Shown: in pieces, positions 17,786 through 27,248 of the stretch | Position numbering within the stretch: the stretch's first letter is position 1 | How the letters are laid out: the number at the start of each line of letters is the position of its first letter | Source: Aureibaculum flavum | GTDB taxonomy: Bacteria; Bacteroidota; Bacteroidia; Flavobacteriales; Flavobacteriaceae | DNA: 64,000 nucleotides | NCBI RefSeq assembly: GCF_016406085.1 | Contig: NZ_JAEHFJ010000010.1 | Span: forward strand, 62,001-126,000 | Reading direction: 5' to 3' | The notes under the pieces: generated by a model | Databases searched by the model: none | The model's input: the letters and a program-made list of their open reading frames with translations, nothing else | What the model was told of the DNA's origin: nothing | Program-made: the position numbers and the translations under genes

Positions 17786-19381
17786 TTAATTTTCAGTCGA
17801 GAAAACAGCAGCAGGTAATCCCTCCTTATTATATAAATTAGCACCTTCAGGATTACCAGACCAAGCATATCTAACTTGTTTTGGATGTGCTACTGATGCA
17901 TTCCAAACTTCTATTTTATTTTTAGATATTATTTTTGCTTCTGCGGGTTTCCAGTTCCCCTCTTGATCCAAAATCTCGAACCACTTTAAAGGTTCTTGTA
18001 CGGCCACAGTAGGGTTCATCAACTTTTTATTACCTACCATTAACCCTGCTCCTACTTCACTAAATTCAATTTCAATTTTATTACCTATAATTTCTTTGGT
18101 AACATATAATGGTCCACTGACTACCGGAATATCAATGTGATAATCCTTCTTCAATGCCCAAAGAGCTAAACGTTTACCTGCATCCATTTTATTATGAGGA
18201 TGTATGTCTTTTGCCTCACCAATATCATATAATACGGCCATACCCGTATTTGGCAATTTTAACGTTCTACGTAATTTATCATTCACTGTTGCCCATCCTT
18301 TATCTGCTTTATCATTACCACGCTTACAGGCGGCCAACTGTGCCCAATAAAAAGAGAAATCACCTTGATTCCAATCTGCTCTCCAACTATTTATCATCGT
18401 GGTAAACATCTTTTCATATTCATTTGGCATATTTACAGCGTTACTTTCACCTTGATACCAAATGGCTCCTTTAATAGCATACGGTATAACAGAATAGAGC
18501 ATGCCATTATATAATGTTGCAGGTACTTGTCTGTCTTTTCTAGGGTGGTCAGCAGGTTTTGGCTTTCTGCCTTTCTTGCCTTTTTCTATCCATGCAGTTA
18601 ATTTTTTCTCAAGCTCAATATCTACATAGTCTTTGGCATCCAGCTTTTCTATGGTTTCTTTAAGTTCTTTTCTGTTCGTTTGAAAATATTCCTTTAAGTT
18701 TTCATCTGCTAAAAAAGCTTCTTCTGAAATCCAAGGTTGAATTCTTGATCCGCCCCATGAACATTCTACCAATCCGATGGGTACATTTAATTCCTTGCGT
18801 AATTCTTTAGCAAAGAAATAACCGATCGCTGAAATTTTCTTAACATCTTCTCCCTGTGCACTAACCCATTGCCCAGTAAAATCAGTTTGTTTTTCGTATA
18901 AAGATGTATTTTGAAGTACTTCAATATGACGCAGTTGGTTGTCATTTGCATTTTTAACCTCTTCTCTTATATACGCTACTAATGGTTGATATTTTGGTTC
19001 TTTGGAATCATGTATAAATTTTTCCAAAGCAAAATCCATATTAGATTGTCCCGTACAAAGCCAAACTTCACCTGACAATACATCGTTTATAACCAATTCA
19101 TTTTTACCTGTTATTGTGATTTGAAAAGGACCTCCTGCTGCTGGTGTTTTTAATTTTAATTTCCAAGTACCATCAGTATTTGCAATCGTTGTAGCCTTTT
19201 CACCCCAACTCCCTGAAATTTCTATTTTCTCATTAGGATCAGCCCAACCCCATATTGGAATCTCAGTATCTCGTTGAATGACCATATGATCCGTAAAAAG
19301 TGCATTTAATTTCACATCTGCAATCAAAAATTGTGGTATAAACAATAGAAGGAGTATTATAATTTGACTGTGTTTTTTCAT
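17786..19381 (-). CDS. Sialate O-acetylesterase-like SGNH carbohydrate esterase
   Basis: A 531-residue protein with a signal peptide (to about Ala21). It shows the three classic motifs of this exported esterase family: VLSGEVWLCTGQSNMDF (nucleophile Ser113), VECSWGGSRIQPWIS and AIWYQGESNA. The C-terminal DIGEAKDIHPHNKMDAG supplies Asp and His. An N-terminal beta domain (about 25-100) starts ALFTDHMVIQRDTEIPIWGWA, as in sialate O-acetylesterase-like enzymes now grouped in CE20. The likely role is removing acetyl groups from the polysaccharide or its oligomers. A Lys/Pro-rich insert (about residues 262-277) lies between the second and third motifs. It sits in the middle of the operon, before GH30. 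Confidence 0.88.
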   Translation of the reverse strand: MKKHSQIIILLLLFIPQFLIADVKLNALFTDHMVIQRDTEIPIWGWADPNEKIEISGSWGEKATTIANTDGTWKLKLKTPAAGGPFQITITGKNELVINDVLSGEVWLCTGQSNMDFALEKFIHDSKEPKYQPLVAYIREEVKNANDNQLRHIEVLQNTSLYEKQTDFTGQWVSAQGEDVKKISAIGYFFAKELRKELNVPIGLVECSWGGSRIQPWISEEAFLADENLKEYFQTNRKELKETIEKLDAKDYVDIELEKKLTAWIEKGKKGRKPKPADHPRKDRQVPATLYNGMLYSVIPYAIKGAIWYQGESNAVNMPNEYEKMFTTMINSWRADWNQGDFSFYWAQLAACKRGNDKADKGWATVNDKLRRTLKLPNTGMAVLYDIGEAKDIHPHNKMDAGKRLALWALKKDYHIDIPVVSGPLYVTKEIIGNKIEIEFSEVGAGLMVGNKKLMNPTVAVQEPLKWFEILDQEGNWKPAEAKIISKNKIEVWNASVAHPKQVRYAWSGNPEGANLYNKEGLPAAVFSTEN

Positions 19382-19420
19382 TTGAATACGAGTTTATAAT
19401 TATAGTGTTCTATAAATAGT

Positions 19421-20227
19421 TTATTTTAATTCTTTTGTAATTAATCGTGCTACTTCTTTTCCTTGTTGTGTAAATCCTAAATCATTATAATGGACATTTC
19501 CAGGTTCTTGTGCCCATATCTTAGCATTTGGTTTTGTAAATGAATAAAGATCGTTTATTATAATGTCTGGATACTTCTTAAGCACCTCCAACGCGGCTGT
19601 ATTAAATGTAACACTATCTCCTTCAAAACGTCCTTTGGCATTCTTTGGGACCGGTGTTGTGGTAGCAAAAATCAATTTAGCCTTTGGAAAGTTTAGTTTT
19701 AAATACTTACATATTTCATTGAGGTTCTCTTTGTATTCACGTATCCATGAAACTTGTTTTCCGTTTGCTTTGTTTAAATTTTTACCTTTCAAATATTTTA
19801 GATCATGTAAACCCACATTAAAATGAATTAAATCCCATTTAAAATTCCATCCTTTTTCTAAACCTGGTTGAAACATTTTCTCTTGCAGTTCTTCCATATT
19901 TTCTATAAAATTATGACTTGAACCTCCATTTTTGAACAGACGAATAACTGTGGCTTTGTTATTCAATTCTTCTCTAACCGACTGAGAATATGCAATTGAA
20001 ATGGAGTCGCCATATATGAATACATTAGGTAATCCTTTTTTAGGATGTACATACTTAAAAGCCTCTGTTTTATAAACAGATCCCATAGTACCACATAACT
20101 TATCCCAAATTAACCTGCATATTTCCTCATCAGAATTTCTATCCTTAAGAGCTGCAAATACAGCTGGAGACATCCCCGCACTTATAGCACTAAGACCTAG
20201 AATTTTTATAAATTCTTTACGTTCCAT
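19421..20227 (-). CDS. GDSL/SGNH hydrolase with Ser-His but no Asp at -3
   Basis: A 268-residue exported protein (hydrophobic N-terminus, cleavage near PAVFA, residue 25). The SGNH blocks are in normal order: VFIYGDSISIAY (Ser75), KNGGSSHNF (Gly101/102), LIHFNVGLHDL (Asn137) and PGNVHYNDLGF (His246). In most SGNH enzymes an Asp lies three residues before this His; here that position is Gly, so the enzyme may use a Ser-His dyad or another acid such as Glu241. The likely function is an exported carbohydrate esterase acting on acylated oligosaccharides. It lies 36 bp after the upstream beta-helix gene and 39 bp before the sialate-esterase-like gene. Confidence 0.8.
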   Translation of the reverse strand: MERKEFIKILGLSAISAGMSPAVFAALKDRNSDEEICRLIWDKLCGTMGSVYKTEAFKYVHPKKGLPNVFIYGDSISIAYSQSVREELNNKATVIRLFKNGGSSHNFIENMEELQEKMFQPGLEKGWNFKWDLIHFNVGLHDLKYLKGKNLNKANGKQVSWIREYKENLNEICKYLKLNFPKAKLIFATTTPVPKNAKGRFEGDSVTFNTAALEVLKKYPDIIINDLYSFTKPNAKIWAQEPGNVHYNDLGFTQQGKEVARLITKELK

Positions 20228-20263
20228 TGATATTATTTTTTTAAGTAAGCTCTACCCAATAAC

Positions 20264-22222
20264 TTATTCTATATTCCATACTTTAATTTTATTCTTACCT
20301 ATTTTTAAATTTTCAAATGGGCCAACTATCGGAATCTCTTTTGTTCTTATTTTTCCAAAAAAGTCTTGGTTAATAGTTATTGGTGAACCATCTCTATTTT
20401 CAAATGGTGTTTCCGATTGAAATGCGGCTCCCAATAATGCGGTAGTAACTAATTGGGTTTTCACACGTTTAAAACTCTCATCCACAGTCATATTCAAATA
20501 GTAACCATCGCCCTCTTTAGTCAGACTAATTGCTGGATTTAAAGTTCTATTCTCTAGAAAATTCGTTTCAATAGTTGATGGTAGTGCTTTGTTTACATAA
20601 AGATTACCATCTATAAAAACAGGAAATTTTTGTTTGTTGTAATTATTGAGACCACCTGGTGATTTCCATTGGTATGTGGCTGATGGAAAATCATTATAAG
20701 CATTTAAACCATAAAACTGGCTTTTATTCAACGTATCGTTATTGGCGGCAAAAATATTATTGTAATATCGGTCATCTCCAAGAATAACAGTCATCATCCC
20801 AAGAACTTCTGTAGAATGTGGAAAATGATAATGTGTAAATCGATTACTCGCCGCACGCATTTGTACATTTCCAGCAATTAGATTATTTATAAAAGCCGTT
20901 CCTTGTGAAGCATTAAGAATTCCATTTTCAGACAATAGTATATTGTTGTCAATAATCATTGGACCGTGATTAACCTCTATAAATAAATCTTGATCTTCAT
21001 TATTAAATAAGAGATTTCCCGTTACGCGTGCTCCTTGTGCCTGCCAATCGAGCCATATTCCACGATGATTATCATGAATGAAATTATTTTTAATAATAAC
21101 ATCAATAGCTGCATGTAGTTTTATGCCTCCTATTTCCCATCCATCAAATTGCTTTTTTACATTAATATTATAAATGTGATTGTTGCTTATTTCACTAAAC
21201 ACACCTCCTAAATGACCAATAATCCCACCTTGTTCACAGTCTCTTATCGTATTATTTCTGATAATATGAGAACCTATTGTTTCTTTAGACCACCCCAATT
21301 GCAACGCTTTAAAAACAACTTCTCTTTCACGTTGTGTTCCGTGTTTTTTTTGGTCTCGTTTCCATAAATTTTGACCTGAAGCTCTTTCTTTACCTATTAC
21401 AATTCCTGAACATTTTGAATCAGAAATTACATTATCTTCTATAATCCATCCTTTACTCCAATTTGGACCAATTAATCCCTCTTGCTCTGCTGTTGGAGGT
21501 GCCCATTGTGTAGCCGCTTGAGCCATTTTGAATCCACGAACCGTTATATAATTAATTCCTGTATTTTTAGGAAAAAATACAGTTGGTCTTACATTTATTT
21601 CAACCAACTCTTTGTTCGGATTTATCCCATTTAAATTAGCATAAATTGTAGTAGTCTCTTGATTACTTTCGCAATACCACTTGTATTTAGACCCTTCTGT
21701 ATCTGTTGCTCTTTTTAATGAAGTTTCTGAAAACACCTTCGCCAAACTATCAATTTCATAAAGTGCCTTACCATTTATATATACTTCACCGAGATGATGA
21801 TCTCGTCCATAAGTCTTCGTTAACCAATCTCCATAAACAATTTCTTGATAGGGATTAAAGTCACCAAAAAAATCATTATTTAAAACAACTTTCCAAACGG
21901 TTCCTTTGTGCTTTTTCCATGTTTTAATATGTTCCGAACCTTTAATCCAAACCTCTTCATTTTCTGCTGCTTGATACACAATTCTATTACTATCATTTAT
22001 TCCTCCAAAACGGGGATTTACCCATTCTCTATAAATTCCTTCATGCACGGTTATCACATCCCCTGGTTGAGCGACTTTTGCTGCTTTTGAAATGGTTTTA
22101 AATGGGGCTACTTTACTCCCTTCATTAAAATCGTTCCCTTTTTTTGAAACGTGGTATTCTTTTGCCTGAAGTAGTAATGAAAATAAAAGAAATGATAATA
22201 ATGTAAATATGCTCTTTTTCAT
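20264..22222 (-). CDS. Right-handed parallel beta-helix protein (GH/PL candidate)
   Basis: A 652-residue exported protein (signal to LLLQAKEYHVS). It opens with KEYHVSKKGNDFNEGSKVAP and FKTISKAAKVAQPGDVITVH, the standard start of Bacteroidetes beta-helix CAZymes. A long series of N-rich turns follows (GWIIEDNVISDSKCSGIVIG, SHIIRNNTIRDCEQGGIIG, DVIIKNNFIHDNHRGIWLDW), about 22 residues per coil from about 220 to 470. The C-terminal part is a separate beta domain. The fold is shared by GH28, GH120, GH141, PL6 and others, and I cannot place the catalytic site. Other beta-helix proteins in the window (31949, 43233, 52085) are not obvious close copies of it. Confidence 0.75.
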   Translation of the reverse strand: MKKSIFTLLSFLLFSLLLQAKEYHVSKKGNDFNEGSKVAPFKTISKAAKVAQPGDVITVHEGIYREWVNPRFGGINDSNRIVYQAAENEEVWIKGSEHIKTWKKHKGTVWKVVLNNDFFGDFNPYQEIVYGDWLTKTYGRDHHLGEVYINGKALYEIDSLAKVFSETSLKRATDTEGSKYKWYCESNQETTTIYANLNGINPNKELVEINVRPTVFFPKNTGINYITVRGFKMAQAATQWAPPTAEQEGLIGPNWSKGWIIEDNVISDSKCSGIVIGKERASGQNLWKRDQKKHGTQREREVVFKALQLGWSKETIGSHIIRNNTIRDCEQGGIIGHLGGVFSEISNNHIYNINVKKQFDGWEIGGIKLHAAIDVIIKNNFIHDNHRGIWLDWQAQGARVTGNLLFNNEDQDLFIEVNHGPMIIDNNILLSENGILNASQGTAFINNLIAGNVQMRAASNRFTHYHFPHSTEVLGMMTVILGDDRYYNNIFAANNDTLNKSQFYGLNAYNDFPSATYQWKSPGGLNNYNKQKFPVFIDGNLYVNKALPSTIETNFLENRTLNPAISLTKEGDGYYLNMTVDESFKRVKTQLVTTALLGAAFQSETPFENRDGSPITINQDFFGKIRTKEIPIVGPFENLKIGKNKIKVWNIE

Positions 22223-22297
22223 TTTCGATCTATTTTAATAATTGTGATATAAGTTTTTAAATTTCACAGGTAAATTTTTAAAATCAGATTTTGATAA

Positions 22298-23884
22298 TTA
22301 ATCCAACGACATCCACGTTACTTGTTTCCAATTTTCTTTAATAAAAGGCTGTGGAGTACCATCGGTTGATCTCCCATTTTTTATAATCTCTGTAATTTTT
22401 TTTGTTAAGTGATTAACAACATCAGGATGTTTAAAATAAAGGTTGACTGTTTCCCCTGGATCATTCTTAATATCATAAAGCTCATATGTCGCTTCTCCTT
22501 TTTGAGGCATTACGATGACAGGTTTCAAAGAACCTCCTGAACCTCTTAACATATTTAACTTCCATTTACCTTCTCTAATTGCAAAATGACCTGTAAACGA
22601 ATGATGAATTACTGCTCTATCTAAACTTTGATTTTCATTCGAATCTTTCATTAAGTCATATAAACTATAACTATCTTCACCTGCATTATCTGGCAGCGTA
22701 ACCCCAACAATATCTGCTATGGTTGCTAAATAATCTGATTGGCAAACTGGTGAATTACTTTTTTTACCAGCCTCTATAACATTTGGCCAACGCATTAAAA
22801 AAGGCACTCGGTGTCCTCCTTCATAAATATCACGTTTTCCACCCTTAAAATTTAAACTACTATAATGTTGATACGTATCTCTTTGGTATGCGTAATTGGA
22901 TTCAGCTCCATTATCAGATGAAAATATGACCAAGGTGTTTTCTTCCAAACCATTGGCTTTTAGGGCCTCTAATACTTGCCCAATTCTATAATCAGTTTCT
23001 TCCATAAAATCCCCATAATTTCCACAAGTACTGCGGTCTTGAAAATCAGGATGTGTACAATGTGGTAAGTGTGGACTTGTTAGTGGTAAATACAAAAAGA
23101 AAGGCTTATCATTGTTGGGTTCACTTGCCGATTTATTAATATAATCAACCGCTTTATTGGCTAAGGTTTCTAAGACCAACTCATCATTAAACGAAGGAGC
23201 CACCTCAACAAAACCTCTATCTCGTTCTGTTTGATATGGCGGTGTCATTCGATATGTGCGTGGGGTTACATCCAATTTCTTTTTAGTAAATAGTATTGGC
23301 GGATCTACTACCCTATCATTTTCTAAAAAAGTTAATATTCCATAATTCATAGAAGCAGGAATACCATAAAAATAATCGAATCCTTTTTCAATTGGCCCAT
23401 CTGTAAATGGTTTTGACCAATCTCTATTATCACTTTTTAAATCTCCTTCAAACTCCATTTGAAGATGCCATTTACCTATCATTGCTGTTTGATAACCATT
23501 CGCTTTCAACATGGAAGCAATGGTCATTCGGTCTTTTTCGATTAAGCAGGGGCCATCGGCTCTTAATACGCCTTTTTTTAATGAGGTTCTCCAACTATAA
23601 CGTCCTGTTAATAAACTATATCTGGAAGGCGTACATACGGCATCGCTACTATGACCATCAGTAAACGTTATTCCTTCATGAGCCAATTTATCCATATTTG
23701 GAGTCTTAAATTTGGCTTCAGGATTAAGAGCACTCACATCGCCATACCCTTGATCGTCCGTATAAATAATAATAATGTTAGGTTTGATTTTTTGAGCTGA
23801 ACAAGCCAAAAATCCACATAATAAAAACAATAAAATACTGATAGAATGAATGGATTTTAAGGCTCTTTTCATTTTATATCTCAT
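22298..23884 (-). CDS. S1-family sulfatase, CTPSR type
   Basis: A 528-residue formylglycine sulfatase. IIIIYTDDQGYGD gives the metal-binding Asp pair (43-44). The signature DAVCTPSRYSLLTGRY has Cys84 as the residue converted to formylglycine, and MIGKWHLQ and SSDNGAE complete the site. The N-terminus is a signal, probably lipoprotein-type (GFLAC, Cys28); translation may begin at Met5. Sulfatases of this class remove sulfate esters from oligosaccharides in the periplasm or at the surface. It lies 17 bp after another sulfatase gene, third in a run of three. It lacks the C-terminal beta domain of the sulfatases at 23902, 35363 and 47448. The positional specificity is unknown. Confidence 0.93.
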   Translation of the reverse strand: MRYKMKRALKSIHSISILLFLLCGFLACSAQKIKPNIIIIYTDDQGYGDVSALNPEAKFKTPNMDKLAHEGITFTDGHSSDAVCTPSRYSLLTGRYSWRTSLKKGVLRADGPCLIEKDRMTIASMLKANGYQTAMIGKWHLQMEFEGDLKSDNRDWSKPFTDGPIEKGFDYFYGIPASMNYGILTFLENDRVVDPPILFTKKKLDVTPRTYRMTPPYQTERDRGFVEVAPSFNDELVLETLANKAVDYINKSASEPNNDKPFFLYLPLTSPHLPHCTHPDFQDRSTCGNYGDFMEETDYRIGQVLEALKANGLEENTLVIFSSDNGAESNYAYQRDTYQHYSSLNFKGGKRDIYEGGHRVPFLMRWPNVIEAGKKSNSPVCQSDYLATIADIVGVTLPDNAGEDSYSLYDLMKDSNENQSLDRAVIHHSFTGHFAIREGKWKLNMLRGSGGSLKPVIVMPQKGEATYELYDIKNDPGETVNLYFKHPDVVNHLTKKITEIIKNGRSTDGTPQPFIKENWKQVTWMSLD

Positions 23885-23901
23885 AATTGTATTTTTTAAA
23901 T

Positions 23902-25710
23902 CTATTTGGACGCTATTTTTTCGATATAGACATAGTATGCAGGATGCACCCGGTCGTCCTCATCAATTAACTGTGCTTCCATGTCATATTTACCCGCAGG
24001 AATTTTCCCTTTGAACGTCACTTCATCTTGTCCTTTAGTAATTTCTATTGTCTTAGAAATATTTGCAACATATAAAAAAGCTTCTTTAAAATCTGACTTT
24101 ATACTAGCAGGTGAAGTTTTATCATACTCAACAGCTTCTTTTTGTGCAGGAAATGTTGCATTAATTGCCAATCCACTTTCTCGAGGAAATCTACGTAAAC
24201 TAATAGCGTACTCACCATCTTCAACAAATTCAATTTTCCATTTTCCACCAGCTTTTGTTCCTGTAATTGCCCCATTTTGATGCCATGAACCACTGTATTT
24301 ACCAACAATCATATCATGAGCTGAAATACGACTAGGATTTTCTTTTGGAGACCCTACTTTAATATAAGCATATTGTTCATTAACACCTTCATCTACAAAT
24401 GATTCCCACCACTTTTCATATCCAACTGCCAACCGTGATGCCACCTCTGGATGTGCATCAATAATATTATTTTCTTGACCTAAATCTTTACGCATGTCAT
24501 AAAGTTCTTTTCCATCAACTAAACGCCAATTATCATCCATTACCGTATATTTTCTATACTTGATTAGGTTTTGTTCGCGTTGCGTATCCATGTACAAAAT
24601 CCTATTTTCCCATAATGCATTTTCATCCGTTAAAAGTGGTTTAAAACTTTTACCATCTAGCGGTTTTATAGGATTAAAATCTAAACCTAGTAAATCTACA
24701 AATGTGGGTAACAAATCATAATGAGCAACCAGTTTATCAATATCTTTACCTCCAGTTAGTTTTCCATCAGGCCAACGGATATATAGCGGCACGCGATGTC
24801 CTCCATCATATTGGCTTCCTTTTCCACCTCTTAGCCCAGCATTATAAGTACCTCGCCCAGCTGAAGTTCCATTATCAGTAGTAAAAATTAATATGGTGTT
24901 ATCTAAAATATCTAAGTCATCCAGTTTGTCTTCTAACCTCTTAAAGTTATCATCCATATTGGTTATCATTCCATAAAACCGTTTTAATCTTGGATTCAAT
25001 TTTTCAAAATCTTTCCCTTGATACATGTCAAAGTATTTTTTAGGGAGATTGTAAGGGGAATGGGGTGCATTTGTAGAAATATAACAGAAAAAAGGGTTGT
25101 CTTTATTGGTTTCAATAAAACGTAACGCATTATCAAAAAATACATCGGTGCAATAGCCTTCATATTTTTCCATTTTTCCATTGTGCCAATAGGTATCATC
25201 AAAATAGTCATTACCCCAATAATCAGGTCCTTGACCTATACCTCCACCACCATGACGAACCACTTCATGAAAGCCTCTATCTTCTGGACGATAGGGATAA
25301 TTATCACCTAAATGCCATTTTCCAAACATGGCATTGGTATACCCATTTTGAGCAAATATTTGAGGTAAAATAACTTCATCTTCAAAAAGAATGGACCGTC
25401 CATTTATAGTATGAAATACATTTACCCGATTACTATGTCTTCCTGACATTAAAGCACCTCTTGTTGGTGCACAAGTGGTAGATACGTGATAATTGGTAAA
25501 TCGTATGGACTGCGTATACAATTTATCAATAGTTGGAGTTTTAATATACGGATTACCTTCACAAGCTAAATCGCCTTTACCTTGATCATCAGTAATTACA
25601 ATGATAATATTTGGTTTTTGTTTTGCATTCTTATTCACTTGAGCATATAAAATAGTGACATGCATTAAGCAGGAAGTGAACACTAGAAATAATAATCTAC
25701 TTTTTTTCAT
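23902..25710 (-). CDS. S1-family sulfatase, CAPTR type, with C-terminal beta domain
   Basis: The longest frame begins at 25788 and would overlap the upstream gene. The internal ATG at 25710 (MKKSRLLFLVF, context TTAAAATGAAA) gives a compact signal peptide and no overlap, so I prefer it (602 residues). The signature STTCAPTRGALMSGRH has Cys80 (new numbering) for formylglycine, ITDDQGKGD binds metal and FGKWHLGDNYP follows. After about residue 440 a beta domain of some 150 residues begins near RISAHDMIVGKYSGSWHQ and contains GEYAISLRRFPRESGLAIN. The same tail occurs in the sulfatases at 35363 and 47448, marking a paralogous trio. It probably desulfates a repeating unit of the same polymer at a different position. 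Confidence 0.93.
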   Translation of the reverse strand: MKKSRLLFLVFTSCLMHVTILYAQVNKNAKQKPNIIIVITDDQGKGDLACEGNPYIKTPTIDKLYTQSIRFTNYHVSTTCAPTRGALMSGRHSNRVNVFHTINGRSILFEDEVILPQIFAQNGYTNAMFGKWHLGDNYPYRPEDRGFHEVVRHGGGGIGQGPDYWGNDYFDDTYWHNGKMEKYEGYCTDVFFDNALRFIETNKDNPFFCYISTNAPHSPYNLPKKYFDMYQGKDFEKLNPRLKRFYGMITNMDDNFKRLEDKLDDLDILDNTILIFTTDNGTSAGRGTYNAGLRGGKGSQYDGGHRVPLYIRWPDGKLTGGKDIDKLVAHYDLLPTFVDLLGLDFNPIKPLDGKSFKPLLTDENALWENRILYMDTQREQNLIKYRKYTVMDDNWRLVDGKELYDMRKDLGQENNIIDAHPEVASRLAVGYEKWWESFVDEGVNEQYAYIKVGSPKENPSRISAHDMIVGKYSGSWHQNGAITGTKAGGKWKIEFVEDGEYAISLRRFPRESGLAINATFPAQKEAVEYDKTSPASIKSDFKEAFLYVANISKTIEITKGQDEVTFKGKIPAGKYDMEAQLIDEDDRVHPAYYVYIEKIASK

Positions 25711-25750
25711 TTTAATCATATTAGAGAGTAACTTTTTATCTGTTCGTCCA

Positions 25751-27235
25751 TTATTTTGTTTGGTTCCATAACCTGTAAGGATCATCATTTTGTTCCATTT
25801 GCTCTAATAACAATGCTTCCATCTCGGCCAATTTATCGGCATACTTCGGGTTTTCAGCCAAATCAGTTTCCATTGCTCCTTTTTTATGATGTTCAGGTAA
25901 ATATTCATTTGGATTTTCCGCTAAATTAAATAGTTGTGTTTCACGTACAGCCCCATCCATCACATCATATTTTATGAGCTTCCAATCCCCTTTTTTAACA
26001 GAACGCATGCCAGGTTTTGTTCCTCCCGCATAAACACCATACATTACATCTCTAACCACATCTTCTTCCCCTTTCAACACTGGAACAAAGCTTTTACCTT
26101 CAACAGTTTTAGGTGCATCAATGCCTGCCAAATCACATAACGTAGGCAACACATCTAACAAATAAATATTACCATTAACTCGCTTCCCAGTGGCTAAGCC
26201 TGGGCCTTTAATTATAAAAGGTACACGCCAAGTATGCTCATATAAATTTTGTTTTCCCTGTAAACCATGTCTCCCAATGGCCATTCCATGATCAGAGGTG
26301 TAAATAATATAAGTATTATCTAATTCTCCTAAATCTTCTAACTTTTTCAATACTTTTCCCAATTGATTATCAATGTTTTCTGAACACGCATACTCTCTAC
26401 CCAATTCATTTCTAATCGTATTTTCATCTCTATTTTTCCAAACCCCACTTACACGTTCTTCATCTCTAAGTTCCGGATGCCCATGAAAAAATGGGTGTGC
26501 TGGAAGGTAATTATCCTGTAATTGAGGTTGTTTTTCATTTAGAGCCGGTAGGCTATTTTTATCCTTATGATTAGTAGCTCCATATTTTTCTAACAATTCT
26601 GGAGTACCATTTCGAGTATCGTGGGGATGTGAAAAACCGAAGTAGATAAAAAAGGGATCTTTTTCTTTCGTTTGTTCTCTAGCTCCTAAATAATCTAAGA
26701 CTTGAGTTGCATGCCATGCACTACCACTTTCTTCGGTACCACCACGCTTAGTTGCATCATGCACCACACTAAATTGTTTATTTGCACCAGGATAAGAATT
26801 TCCTTTTTTACATGTACGCATTGTTTTATACCCTGCCCTATTAAAAACAGCTCCAATGGTTTGCTCGTCTAGCTCATGGGGATCCGTTCGTTTTTGAAAT
26901 TCAGCACTAGGCGGCAAATGCCATAGTGTACGACCGGTCATAATCATATGACGCGAAGGCGTACAAACAGCTCCATTCATAGACCCCATTTGCCTTGCTT
27001 GATCAAAAACAATTCCTTCATTTGCCAATTTACTAATATTGGGTGTCTCCAAAATAGAATTAGGATCATAGGTTTGTAAATCAAATGCAGATTGATCATC
27101 AACTAAAACAAAAAGAAAATTAGGTCTTTTTTGTTCTTTCGGCGTTTCAACTTTTATTCCTTGCTTATTTTTACAATTGTAAAAAACTACTGACAATAAG
27201 CATATTAACACCACTTGTTTTATGTACTGCTTCAT
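25751..27235 (-). CDS. S1-family sulfatase, CTPSR type, lipoprotein
   Basis: A 494-residue lipoprotein (lipid Cys21 in VVFYNC). It has FVLVDDQSAFD (metal site), the formylglycine motif GAVCTPSRHMIMTGRT (Cys91), YIIYTSDHGMAIG and HGLQGKQNLYEHTWRVPF. 'SDHG' instead of 'SDNG' and the HGLQGKQNLYEH segment place it in a different branch from the CAPTR/CAPSR trio, closer to heparan- or choline-sulfatase-like S1 branches. It lies 13 bp after the heparinase-like gene and is followed by two more sulfatases. This suggests sequential desulfation after lyase cleavage. Confidence 0.93.
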   Translation of the reverse strand: MKQYIKQVVLICLLSVVFYNCKNKQGIKVETPKEQKRPNFLFVLVDDQSAFDLQTYDPNSILETPNISKLANEGIVFDQARQMGSMNGAVCTPSRHMIMTGRTLWHLPPSAEFQKRTDPHELDEQTIGAVFNRAGYKTMRTCKKGNSYPGANKQFSVVHDATKRGGTEESGSAWHATQVLDYLGAREQTKEKDPFFIYFGFSHPHDTRNGTPELLEKYGATNHKDKNSLPALNEKQPQLQDNYLPAHPFFHGHPELRDEERVSGVWKNRDENTIRNELGREYACSENIDNQLGKVLKKLEDLGELDNTYIIYTSDHGMAIGRHGLQGKQNLYEHTWRVPFIIKGPGLATGKRVNGNIYLLDVLPTLCDLAGIDAPKTVEGKSFVPVLKGEEDVVRDVMYGVYAGGTKPGMRSVKKGDWKLIKYDVMDGAVRETQLFNLAENPNEYLPEHHKKGAMETDLAENPKYADKLAEMEALLLEQMEQNDDPYRLWNQTK

Positions 27236-27248
27236 AATTATAAATTAT

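Noticed and set aside
23902-25788. Start of the sulfatase at 25788
   Set aside because: The extra 26 residues overlap the upstream gene and do not look like a signal peptide. The ATG at 25710 has the usual TAAAATGAAA context and a normal signal.
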